From Pelagadaptatus aseana (GTDB lineage Bacteria; Pseudomonadota; Gammaproteobacteria; Pseudomonadales; Cellvibrionaceae), in contig BAABNI010000003.1 of NCBI GenBank assembly GCA_040365065.1, forward strand, positions 124,001-188,000: a stretch of 64,000 bases of DNA. Reading direction: 5' to 3'. Below are positions 43,735-51,757 of the stretch, in pieces (position 1 is the first letter of the stretch; each line of letters begins with the position of its first letter). The position numbers were made by a program, and so were the translations under genes. Below the pieces are notes generated by a model. The model worked only from the letters and a program-made list of their open reading frames with translations. It had not been told where the DNA came from and did not search any database.

Positions 43735-43836
43735 AGACTGCCCCTAATTGCGCATCGATAATGGAGTGGATCATGACTTTAATGTAATCCACCCACGAGC
43801 AATTTGCACAACAGGGAGCCCGACCTGTCACATGGA

Positions 43837-44661
43837 TCAGACCGCAACCGGCGCCTTGATTCCCGGGTGCGGGTCGTAACCAACCAGTTCAAAATCTTCA
43901 AACTCGTAATCGTAGATGGAATCCGGCTTGCGCTTGATGTTCAGCTTGGGCAGGGCCTTGGGCTCGCGCTGCAATTGGGTTTTGACCTGATCAAAGTGAT
44001 TGGAATAGATGTGCGCATCGCCGATGGACACCACCAGCTCGCCCAGCTCCAGGTCGCACTGCTGCGCCAGCACATGCACCCAGAGTGCCGCTTGGGCAAT
44101 ATTGAAAGGATTGCCGAGAAACAGATCATTGGAACGGATCGTCAGCATCAGGGACAGCTTGTTATCGGCCACGTAAAACTGATAAAGCAGGTGACAGGGA
44201 GGCAGCGCCATCTTGCCATTTTTGGCATTCTCCTGAGGGCTGACACCTTCATCCGGCAGGTATTCCACATTCCAACCATGAAACAGGATGCGACGGCTGT
44301 TGGGATTGGTCTTCAGTGCGTTTACCACGTAATCGATCTGGTTGATGGTATTGCCATCTTTGGTGGGCCAGGCGGTCCACTGCTTACCATAGACAGGCCC
44401 CAGCTCACCATCCTCCGTGGCCCATTCATCCCAGATGGTGGCTTTGAGATCATTGATATTGGTACTGCCGGAGACAAACCACTTCCACTCGTGAAAAATG
44501 GATGGAAAGTGCACTTTTTTGGTGGTCAGCAGAGGGAAACCCTGATTGAGATCGAAGCGCAGCATGCGCCCAAACACAGAAACCGCACCCGTGCCGGTGC
44601 GGTCACCCTTGAGGGTACCGTTATCCATCACATCCTGCAGTAAATCCAAATATTGCTTCAT
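43837..44661 (-). CDS. thyA: thymidylate synthase
   Basis: Makes dTMP from dUMP with 5,10-methylene-THF. 274 residues. Nucleophile Cys156 in ALPPCHLLYQFYV; DRTGTGAVSVFG and MLRFDLNQGFPLLTTKK near the N-terminus bind dUMP phosphate; NPFNIAQAALWVHVLA and IKRKPDSIYDYEFEDFEL are also conserved. It follows lgt by 87 bp, as in most gammaproteobacteria. folA, the normal next gene, is displaced by 8 kb. Confidence 0.97.
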   Translation of the reverse strand: MKQYLDLLQDVMDNGTLKGDRTGTGAVSVFGRMLRFDLNQGFPLLTTKKVHFPSIFHEWKWFVSGSTNINDLKATIWDEWATEDGELGPVYGKQWTAWPTKDGNTINQIDYVVNALKTNPNSRRILFHGWNVEYLPDEGVSPQENAKNGKMALPPCHLLYQFYVADNKLSLMLTIRSNDLFLGNPFNIAQAALWVHVLAQQCDLELGELVVSIGDAHIYSNHFDQVKTQLQREPKALPKLNIKRKPDSIYDYEFEDFELVGYDPHPGIKAPVAV

Positions 44662-44748
44662 AGTTACTCAACTGAAAAATTAAATATTTACAAAAAAATG
44701 AAGAGCCTTCAGCCGCTTAAATCAGCCTTCAGCGATTTAAACCAGCGC

Positions 44749-45543
44749 TCAGCTCCTGTTATTACTCTTTTTATAAGCCCATACCAGCAGAGCCAAACCG
44801 CCGATAATCATAGGCAGGCTCAACAGCTGTCCGCGGGTCATCCACCCCATCACATCAAACCCGATATGGCTGTCGGGCTCGCGCACAAATTCTACTAAAA
44901 AGCGGAAGCTGCCATACAGCAACAGAAATAAACCACTGGTTGCCATGCGCGGCCTCGGCTTGGCCGAAAACCAGAAGAGTATCGCAAACAGCACCAGCCC
45001 TTCCAACAGCGCCTGATACAGCTGCGAGGGATGGCGAGCCAGCGCCAGAGGGTCATTGGGGAAGACCATGGCCCAGGGGACATCGGTCGCACGCCCCCAA
45101 AGCTCCTGCCCAATAAAATTACCCAACCGGCCAAAACCGAGGCCAATGGGCACCAACGGCGCAACAAAATCCGTTACCGCAAAAAATGGGGCATTGATTT
45201 TCCGGGCATAGACATACAGCGCCACAATCACACCCAGCATGCCACCATGAAACGACATGCCGCCCTCCCAGACCCGCAGCAGCCAAACCGGATCCTCAAG
45301 AAAGCGATCAAAGTGATAGAACAACACATAGCCAAAACGGCCACCGAGAATCACCCCCATAGCCCCATAGACGATCAGATCTTCCACCTGTTCCGGGCGG
45401 CAGGGGCCCACACCTTTGCGCGCGCGCACCATGGCCAACTGCCAGGCCGCAGCAAATCCCAGCAGGTACATGATGCCGTACCAATGCACTTTTAAAGAGC
45501 CCAGCGAAAAGGCGACGGGATCAATTTCCGGGTAATTCAACAT
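44749..45543 (-). CDS. lgt: prolipoprotein diacylglyceryl transferase
   Basis: Inner-membrane enzyme that adds diacylglycerol to the lipobox Cys of prelipoproteins. 264 residues, about seven TMs. Hallmarks: VHWYGIMYLLGFAAAW, GGRFGYVLFY, GGMSFHGGMLGV and the phosphatidylglycerol motif GRLGNFIGQELWGR. A likely substrate in the window is the imelysin-like lipoprotein at 55.4 kb. It follows the TauE/SafE gene by 17 bp. Confidence 0.97.
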   Translation of the reverse strand: MLNYPEIDPVAFSLGSLKVHWYGIMYLLGFAAAWQLAMVRARKGVGPCRPEQVEDLIVYGAMGVILGGRFGYVLFYHFDRFLEDPVWLLRVWEGGMSFHGGMLGVIVALYVYARKINAPFFAVTDFVAPLVPIGLGFGRLGNFIGQELWGRATDVPWAMVFPNDPLALARHPSQLYQALLEGLVLFAILFWFSAKPRPRMATSGLFLLLYGSFRFLVEFVREPDSHIGFDVMGWMTRGQLLSLPMIIGGLALLVWAYKKSNNRS

Positions 45544-45560
45544 AGTTCCAACAAAACCTT

Positions 45561-46394
45561 TTACATCAGACCACTGACAAACAGCTCAACAGCAATCAAA
45601 AATAACACGACAGCAAAGCCCTTCTGCAATTTCTCCGCAGGCAGATTATGGGCCATACGAGCACCAATACGAGACGCGGGTGCGCTGAACACCACAATAC
45701 CGAGAAAGGCCGGCAGATAAAAATAGCCGTAGGCCCCATCGGGTAAATCCGGCTGCCCCCAGCCCTGATAAATAAAGGAGGCCACTCCAGCAACCGCAAT
45801 CGGCAACCCCAGAGCGGCAGAGGTCGCCACCGCCTTGGCCATGGGCACCTGACATACGCGCAAAAATGGCACCGTTAACGACCCACCGCCGATACCGAAC
45901 AAAGACGACAGGCTGCCAATTACCGTACCTGCCAGCACTCGGCCCGGGATTCCGGGCAAGCGCTGCCCCCCATCACCCACCGCCTTGAGCATGGTAAAGC
46001 CGACAAACACCAGAAAAGCGGCAAACGCCAACTGCAGCTCAGCGCCCGCCAACAGCGAAGCCAACAGGCCACCACACCAGCCACCCACCAGCACCCCGGG
46101 AACCAGCGGGCCGAGAATGTTCAAATCCACCGCCCCCTTTTTCCAGTGCGTGCGACTGGCTGTCAAAGACGTTACCACAATACATCCGAGCGAAGTTCCA
46201 ACGGCCAGATGGGTAGCCACTGTTTCAGGGAAGGCCAGACCGGCAAAGGTATAGATCAGCGCCGGCACAATCACCACGCCACCGCCCAGACCAAACAGGC
46301 CGGCAATCAAACCGGCAACAACACCGACCACCGCGAAAATCAGCAACAGGGATAAAATAGACAAAAGTATTCCCGCATCAACAGAGCAAAGCAC
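45561..46394 (-). CDS. TauE/SafE family permease (UPF0721)
   Basis: 277 residues from GTG 46394. The open frame reaches 46703, but that part lies antisense over the start of the divergent TANGO2-like gene and is not protein-like. About eight TMs; family marks are VAGLIAGLFGLGGGVVIVPAL near the N-terminus, HLAVGTSLGCIVVTSL, and the second repeat SLFGIGGGSLTVPFLR. Members move sulfite, sulfonates or other organic anions; the substrate here is unknown. In front of lgt, as in several related genomes. Start uncertain, with TTG alternatives a few codons in. Confidence 0.85.
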   Translation of the reverse strand: MLCSVDAGILLSILSLLLIFAVVGVVAGLIAGLFGLGGGVVIVPALIYTFAGLAFPETVATHLAVGTSLGCIVVTSLTASRTHWKKGAVDLNILGPLVPGVLVGGWCGGLLASLLAGAELQLAFAAFLVFVGFTMLKAVGDGGQRLPGIPGRVLAGTVIGSLSSLFGIGGGSLTVPFLRVCQVPMAKAVATSAALGLPIAVAGVASFIYQGWGQPDLPDGAYGYFYLPAFLGIVVFSAPASRIGARMAHNLPAEKLQKGFAVVLFLIAVELFVSGLM

Positions 46395-46433
46395 GCTATT
46401 ATCCACGCAGCCGCCCCAAGATAAAGTCGAGCC

Positions 46434-47219
46434 ATGTGTCTGATTCTGTTTGCCCTGCAACAACACCCCGATTTCCCATTGATTGTCGCTGCCAACCGCG
46501 ATGAATTTTTTGCCCGGCCCACCCGGCCCGCCAGCTTTTGGCCTGACCATCCGGAACTCTATGCCGGACTCGATCTGGAGGCCGGTGGTACCTGGCTGGG
46601 AATCAACCGCAGCGGGCAATTCAGCGCACTCACCAATTTTCGCGAACCGGGCAGCATTCAGACACAATCGCAAAAGGCATCGAGGGGGGAGCTTCCCAGC
46701 CATTTCTTAATGGACCCGGAGACCCGAATCGAGTCTTACTTCAGTCAGCTACAGGCAAGCCGGCACCACTATAATGGCTACAACCTTCTGTGTGGCAGCC
46801 CTCAACAACTGGGCTATTACTCCAACCGCGGGGAGGCCGATCCCCGATTGCAAGAAGGCATCTATGGTTTAAGTAATGGTCTGATCAATACCCCCTGGCC
46901 GAAAGTGGCTACAGGCAAACAGGCTTTGGCCGATACCCTAAAAACCACCAGCCCAGACCCGGATCAGTTGGCACTGGCTCTGTTCGAATTGCTGGGCTGC
47001 AGTGAACAGGCTCCGGACCATCAACTGCCAGATACCGGTGTGGGCCTTGAGTGGGAACGCACCCTGTCCCCGAGATTTATCCGAGGTGACGTATACGGCA
47101 CCCGCACCTCAACCGTGGTGCTGTTTAGCGCTCAGGGACCGGTGCGCTTTTTCGAGCGCAACTTTAACGAGAAGGCCGAAGTTACCAGCCAGTCCTTTGA
47201 ACTTTTAAACCCCGACTGA
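46434..47219 (+). CDS. NRDE (TANGO2-like) family protein
   Basis: 261 residues starting MCLILFALQQHPDFPLIVAANRDEFFARP. The initial Met-Cys exposes an N-terminal cysteine nucleophile after Met removal, as in Ntn hydrolases, and the NRDE motif names the family. Later marks are GGTWLGINRSGQFSALTNFR and TRTSTVVLFSAQG. The animal homologue TANGO2 is linked to heme or lipid handling; the bacterial role is unknown. Divergent from the TauE/SafE gene by about 40 bp. Confidence 0.9.
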   Translation: MCLILFALQQHPDFPLIVAANRDEFFARPTRPASFWPDHPELYAGLDLEAGGTWLGINRSGQFSALTNFREPGSIQTQSQKASRGELPSHFLMDPETRIESYFSQLQASRHHYNGYNLLCGSPQQLGYYSNRGEADPRLQEGIYGLSNGLINTPWPKVATGKQALADTLKTTSPDPDQLALALFELLGCSEQAPDHQLPDTGVGLEWERTLSPRFIRGDVYGTRTSTVVLFSAQGPVRFFERNFNEKAEVTSQSFELLNPD

Positions 47220-47240
47220 ATTTTTTGCCATACTGAAAGC

Positions 47241-49052
47241 ATGTCGAAACCAGCCAACCACTCACGCACCAAGACATCGTTACTGGCCCTGTTGCTGGCA
47301 ATCGGCAGCATCCTGCTGTTTTACAAGGCCTATGAAGCCAACAAACAATTGCAGCCGATACTGCCATCGCTGGCAGCCCAACATGCCATGCAGCGCTGGT
47401 TTGCTGATGAAGACCCCGGCGCCCTGCTGCACCGCTCGCCAATTAATCACCTCGATAGTCTGCGCAGTATCTATCGCAACAACCGCTACCAAATGCTGTG
47501 GTTCAACGGCTATCAACTCTCCGACAATGGCCAGCAACTGATCCAGCAACTGCTGGAATCCAGCGCCGATGAATTATTCGATTACCAATATCATCTGGCC
47601 TATATCCAACAGCGACTGCATACCTTGCAAACCCAGCCAAGGGAAGTCACCGCACTGGATGCACTGATGACCGATGCCTTTGTGGCTTATATGCTGGATA
47701 TCCTCAATGGCAAGATGGCGCTATCGGGTTATTCCTCAGAAGCCTACGAGCAATCCGCCAGTGGCCCACTCAAACCCGTGTCACTGAATCGCACAACCCA
47801 TCTTCAGGATCCACTGCCGCTTGATACCCGTCAGCAACGACAGGACATCGTGCAACTGCTGCAGCAAAATCAGGGCGCGGAGCAGATCGCCGAGGTTCTT
47901 CAGGGGCTGATTCCACAGCATCAGGAATATCAGCGACTGCGACAGGCCTTTAATCGCTATCAGACCATGGTGAGCGACAACAATTGGCTTAAGTTACAGC
48001 AAAGATCACAACTGGTACTTGGAGATCGCCATCCTCAGGTTGCCCAGATGCGCGCACTGCTGACCCAAACCGGTGACTACCAGCCCGCAACCAGAGCGCA
48101 GGAGCAACGCTGGAGCTTGTCCCCGGAGGACATTCAGGATGACAACCAGCAGCTGGAAACGTTTGATCTGGCTCTGGAGCAGGCCCTGAAACGCTTTCAG
48201 GCCAGACACGGCACCAAAGTTGATGGTGTACTTGGGCGCCACACCCGCAAGTTACTGAACATCACCCCCAATTTTCGCCTGCGTCAGATTGCCCTGAACA
48301 TGAAGCGCTGGCGTGAGCTGCCTCGGGATCTCGGCGAGCGTTACATCTGGGTCAATATGACTGATTACACCCTGCAATTGATTCATCAGGGGCAGGTCGA
48401 GCTGGACATGCGCGTTATCATCGGCAAGGAATACCGCAAGACCCCGGTCATGAGCGAAAGCATTCACAGTCTGGTGCTCAACCCCCACTGGAACGTCCCC
48501 CACCGCATTGCCGTAAATGACCTGCTGCCGCAAATCAAACAGGACCCGGACTACCTGATCAGGCGCCGCTTTAACGTATTCCGTGGCTGGAACGACAAGA
48601 CCCCTGAAAACATCGACAACATCGACTGGAACCGTTTTAGCCGGCGCAACTTCCCCTATCGTCTGCAACAGAAGCCAGGACAGGGCAACGCCCTGGGTCG
48701 CATCAAATTTGTGATCCCCAACGATCAGTCCATCTACTTGCACGATACCAGTAACCCACAGTTGTTCGAGCGTGACATTCGCACCCTCAGCTCCGGCTGT
48801 GTCCGGGTTGAAAAACCGTTTGAACTGGCCAATGCCCTGATCCGTGGCAGCCAACACTGGAATCCCGAGCGCCTGCAACAAAACCTGGGCGGTGACAAAA
48901 CCCGCTACGTAAAATTACCCGAGCCCATACCAACCTATCTGTTTTACCAGACAGTCTGGGTCGATGAAGATGAAGTCGTGCACTTTCGCGATGACATCTA
49001 TCAGGGCGATCTGGTGGTCCACAAACGCCTGAGCCAGCCCATCTCACTATAA
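47241..49052 (+). CDS. YcbB-type murein L,D-transpeptidase
   Basis: 603 residues. N-terminal TM/signal anchor (LLALLLAIGSILLFYKAYEA). A scaffold region, then a peptidoglycan-binding domain near 300-350 (LEQALKRFQARHGTKVDGVLGRHTRKLLN), then the YkuD catalytic domain (about 375-565) with nucleophile Cys520 in RTLSSGCVRVEKP and the conserved upstream His in SIYLHDTSN. It makes 3-3 cross-links between stem peptides, a route that bypasses beta-lactam-sensitive enzymes. It follows the TANGO2-like gene by 21 bp and is near another wall enzyme (YcbK type), as ycbB-ycbK in E. coli. Confidence 0.93.
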   Translation: MSKPANHSRTKTSLLALLLAIGSILLFYKAYEANKQLQPILPSLAAQHAMQRWFADEDPGALLHRSPINHLDSLRSIYRNNRYQMLWFNGYQLSDNGQQLIQQLLESSADELFDYQYHLAYIQQRLHTLQTQPREVTALDALMTDAFVAYMLDILNGKMALSGYSSEAYEQSASGPLKPVSLNRTTHLQDPLPLDTRQQRQDIVQLLQQNQGAEQIAEVLQGLIPQHQEYQRLRQAFNRYQTMVSDNNWLKLQQRSQLVLGDRHPQVAQMRALLTQTGDYQPATRAQEQRWSLSPEDIQDDNQQLETFDLALEQALKRFQARHGTKVDGVLGRHTRKLLNITPNFRLRQIALNMKRWRELPRDLGERYIWVNMTDYTLQLIHQGQVELDMRVIIGKEYRKTPVMSESIHSLVLNPHWNVPHRIAVNDLLPQIKQDPDYLIRRRFNVFRGWNDKTPENIDNIDWNRFSRRNFPYRLQQKPGQGNALGRIKFVIPNDQSIYLHDTSNPQLFERDIRTLSSGCVRVEKPFELANALIRGSQHWNPERLQQNLGGDKTRYVKLPEPIPTYLFYQTVWVDEDEVVHFRDDIYQGDLVVHKRLSQPISL

Positions 49053-49075
49053 CAGTTGGAAGTGACCGTCCCCAG

Positions 49076-50020
49076 ATGCACCGCTTGATACCCTGTCTCT
49101 TCACTGGCTTTTATCTGATCATATCATCGCTGTGCAGCGCTTTGATTCAGGCGGCAGAACCGGTTGCTGCGATCTTACAGGCGCCACAGCAAAAATCCCT
49201 GATGGTACGTGTACCCCGCCAGGAAGTGAGCAATGTCTCACACACTGGCTACATCCTGACACTGCTCAAGCAAGCACTTGAGAAAAGCAAAGCCAATGGC
49301 GAGCTCATCAACGTTCAGCAGGCGCCTGTAACCCACACCCAGGCGCGTATGATTGCCGAACTGATCCACGGCCAGTCGCTGGATGTCATCTGGACCATGA
49401 CTTCGCGAAAACGTGAACAACTGATGCTGCCCATACGGGTCCCCATCCTCAAAGGGTTGCTGGGACAGAGGGTATTCCTGATTCGTCAGGAGCATCAATC
49501 CAGATTTGACAACATTCACCAACTGAGCGATCTGGCTCAACTGAGCGCCGGTCAGGGCAGCCACTGGCCGGATACCGACATCCTTATTCACAACGGGCTG
49601 AGTGTCAGCACCAATGTCCACTATGAGCGGCTCTTCGACATGCTGGCCGGCGGCCGGTTTGACTACTTCCCCCGTGGCGCCAACGAAGCCTGGGTCGAAG
49701 CCGAGGCACACAGAGAGCAGCATCTGGCGGTAGAACAGAACCTGATATTGTCTTATATCGCCCCGGTCTATTTCTTTGTGGCGCCGGATAATCTCGCGCT
49801 GGCCCAGAGAATTCAGTCGGGTCTGGACAAGATGCACAGCGACGGCAGCTTTGACGCCCTCTTTTTCAATGACCCAACCCACGCCAACACGCTGAAGCAA
49901 TTGGCCACTCATCAACGACGCGTGTTCAAACTTGAGAACCCTCTGCTGCCGCTACTGACACCTGTCGATATTACTCACTACTGGCTCCCGGCAGTCCACG
50001 GCCAGATCACCATGGATTGA
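49076..50020 (+). CDS. orphan periplasmic solute-binding (SBP_bac_3-like) protein
   Basis: 314 residues with a signal peptide (about 1-26, ending ALIQAAEP). The two-lobe SBP pattern is recognisable: SHTGYILTLLKQALEKS, LIHGQSLDVIWTMTSRKREQ, RVPILKGLLGQRVFLI, NIHQLSDLAQLSAGQGSHW, MLAGGRFDYFPRGANEAW, and FFVAPDNLALAQRIQSGLDK. No permease or ATPase gene is adjacent, so it may be a sensor or amidase-like orphan of the kind often annotated as a transporter substrate-binding protein. It starts 24 bp after the transpeptidase gene. Ligand unknown. Confidence 0.78.
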   Translation: MHRLIPCLFTGFYLIISSLCSALIQAAEPVAAILQAPQQKSLMVRVPRQEVSNVSHTGYILTLLKQALEKSKANGELINVQQAPVTHTQARMIAELIHGQSLDVIWTMTSRKREQLMLPIRVPILKGLLGQRVFLIRQEHQSRFDNIHQLSDLAQLSAGQGSHWPDTDILIHNGLSVSTNVHYERLFDMLAGGRFDYFPRGANEAWVEAEAHREQHLAVEQNLILSYIAPVYFFVAPDNLALAQRIQSGLDKMHSDGSFDALFFNDPTHANTLKQLATHQRRVFKLENPLLPLLTPVDITHYWLPAVHGQITMD

Positions 50021-50071
50021 ATCCGCTATGTCTCTAGGCAGGATCACTTCAAATGTGGTGTTTTCATTGCC

Positions 50072-50085
50072 TCAAAGCGCTTTGA
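50072..50085. promoter_or_regulatory. 14-bp perfect palindrome upstream of the YcbK-type gene
   Basis: TCAAAGCGCTTTGA lies 136 bp before the start codon, in the 200-bp gap after the binding-protein gene, and overlaps a TTGACT that could serve as a -35. No clear -10 follows at 17 bp. A possible operator; could be chance. Confidence 0.3.
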
Positions 50086-50220
50086 CTGTGACACACGTGC
50101 CATTTCCCACCTGTTCAACTTGTGACCAATTGCCGTTACCGGCATAATTGCTCCCGTCCGAAGCCCACTACTCCAATAACTTTTTCGGACTGATGTAATT
50201 TTTGAAGTACCAGGTGTGAA

Positions 50221-50769
50221 ATGTCTCTATCCCGTCGTAAATTTCTGGCGCTGTCGTCGACCGCGCTTATCAGTACTGCTGCGCTCAGTCATCCAGCCAG
50301 AGCCAGCATCAGCCAGCATCCCATTGAGCGCCAATTGGATCTGCTCCACCTGCATACCGGGGAAAGGCTCACAACCCGCTACTGGGAACAGGGCCACTAC
50401 CACGCCGATGCCCTGAGCGAAATCAATCACTTCTTCCGCGACCACCGCAACAATCAGATCGCGGGCATAGATCCGGCCTTACTGGACAGCATTCACCAAC
50501 TTCAGCAGCATCTGGATTATCAGGGTGAGATCCACATCATTTCCGGCTACCGCTCCCCGGAAACCAATGAAAAACTGCGTCAACAAGGGCGCGGCGTGGC
50601 CAAGCGCAGCTTTCATCTGCAGGGCCGTGCGATTGACCTGCGGCTCCCCAAAGCCGACCTGAGTGATGTGCGCAAAGCCGCACTGGCACTGCACAACGGC
50701 GGCGTCGGCTACTACCCCAACAGTAACTTCTTGCACCTGGATACCGGCCGCAAGCGCCAGTGGGGTTAG
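50221..50769 (+). CDS. Tat-exported YcbK-type (DUF882/M15) peptidase
   Basis: 182 residues. A twin-arginine leader, SRRKFLALSSTALISTAALS, ending near ARASI at about 29, so it is exported folded. The zinc site is seen as SFHLQGRAIDLRL (His-x6-Asp) and NFLHLDTG (His), with IISGYRSPETNEKLRQQG upstream, as in DUF882 metallopeptidases. In E. coli the homologue MepK (YcbK) cleaves 3-3 cross-links, the very bonds made by YcbB-type enzymes, so the pairing with the transpeptidase gene 1.2 kb upstream is meaningful. Confidence 0.9.
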   Translation: MSLSRRKFLALSSTALISTAALSHPARASISQHPIERQLDLLHLHTGERLTTRYWEQGHYHADALSEINHFFRDHRNNQIAGIDPALLDSIHQLQQHLDYQGEIHIISGYRSPETNEKLRQQGRGVAKRSFHLQGRAIDLRLPKADLSDVRKAALALHNGGVGYYPNSNFLHLDTGRKRQWG

Positions 50770-50775
50770 CACATC

Positions 50776-51744
50776 ATGTCCATTGAACAGACTTCGCCAA
50801 CGCCCGAGGCAGAGGGCCATCAACAGGCCGTACGCTTTGAAAAACGCTTTCTCACTCCCAAGTTCTGGCCTCTGTGGCTTTGGTTCGGTCTGCTCTGGCT
50901 GATAAGCCGCTTGCCCTATCGGGCCATGCGCGTAATTGGTGAAGGGGTCGGCCTGCTGGCAATGAAAGCCGGGAAAAAGCGCCGCTATTTTGCCGAGCGC
51001 AATCTGGAGTTGTGCTTCCCCGAAAAGTCCGCGGCGGAGCGGCAGCGAATTCTGCGCGAGTCATTCAAGGGGGCCGGTATGGCCCTGTTTGAATCGGGGC
51101 TGGTGTGGTGGCCCAAGAAAAGCAACGAAGCCTTGATTCACTTCGAAGGTTTCGAGCACATCGAACAATTGCAACGAGAAGGTAAACACATTTTGCTGTT
51201 TGCCCCTCACGTCACCTGCGTGGAATTCTGTTTTGCGCGAATGGGGGCGCGCACCTGGTTCAATGTTCTGTTCCGGGTTCACGACAACCCACTGTGGGAA
51301 TTTATGGCCACCCACGGTCGCCGCCATTACACCCTGCGTCTGATCCCCAGAAAACGGGTGAAGGAATTTCTGTACCACATGAATCAGGGAGAGCTGGGAC
51401 TGATTGCCGCCGATCAGGACATGGGCAAAAAGCGCAGCCTGTTTGCGCCTTTCTTTGGCATCCCTGCAGCCACCATCCCGTCCATTACCTCATTTGCCGA
51501 GCAAACCGATGCAGAAGTGGTTTTTGCCTCGGCTTTTCGTCGCCCGGGAGAGGGGTTTACCCTGCGTTTTTCCAAACCACTGGACAACTTCCCCAGTGGC
51601 GATCCACTGGCTGACTGCACCCGAACCAACAAGATTGTGGAAGACTTTGTCCGCGAACACCCCGAGGACTACCTTTGGCAACATCGCCGTTTCAAAACCC
51701 GGCCAACGGGTGAAGCGGCGCTGTATGACCGCAAGAAACGCTGA
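50776..51744 (+). CDS. LpxL/HtrB-type lipid A acyltransferase
   Basis: 322 residues of the lysophospholipid/lauroyl acyltransferase family that adds a secondary acyl chain to Kdo-lipid A at the inner membrane. One N-terminal TM (FWPLWLWFGLLWLISRLPY). The catalytic pair is His145 and Glu150 in FAPHVTCVEFC (H-x4-E). Further family blocks: ERNLELCFPEKS, LIAADQDMGKKRSLFAPFFG and EDYLWQHRRFKTRP. It begins 6 bp after the YcbK-type gene. Whether it is LpxL or LpxM cannot be settled here. Confidence 0.9.
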   Translation: MSIEQTSPTPEAEGHQQAVRFEKRFLTPKFWPLWLWFGLLWLISRLPYRAMRVIGEGVGLLAMKAGKKRRYFAERNLELCFPEKSAAERQRILRESFKGAGMALFESGLVWWPKKSNEALIHFEGFEHIEQLQREGKHILLFAPHVTCVEFCFARMGARTWFNVLFRVHDNPLWEFMATHGRRHYTLRLIPRKRVKEFLYHMNQGELGLIAADQDMGKKRSLFAPFFGIPAATIPSITSFAEQTDAEVVFASAFRRPGEGFTLRFSKPLDNFPSGDPLADCTRTNKIVEDFVREHPEDYLWQHRRFKTRPTGEAALYDRKKR

Positions 51745-51757
51745 GTCTGGATCGGGA

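Noticed and set aside
43766..43792. GTGGAT / ATCCAC inverted repeat in the thyA-autotransporter gap
   Set aside because: Six-base arms with a 15-base loop and no T-run; too weak to call an operator or terminator.
43804..44643. 279-codon open frame on the plus strand
   Set aside because: Antisense to thyA, which is complete and has its active-site cysteine.
44700..44748. Tandem AGCCTTCAGC-like units after lgt
   Set aside because: Two imperfect 10-bp copies only, not an array; no function can be argued.
46395..46703. N-terminal extension of the TauE/SafE gene
   Set aside because: It overlaps the TANGO2-like coding start in antisense, lacks TM character and is Gly/Pro-rich, so the GTG at 46394 is preferred.
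50156..50190. GTCCGAA / TTCGGAC inverted repeat before the YcbK-type gene
   Set aside because: Seven-base arms separated by 21 bases, not followed by T-run; likely chance.
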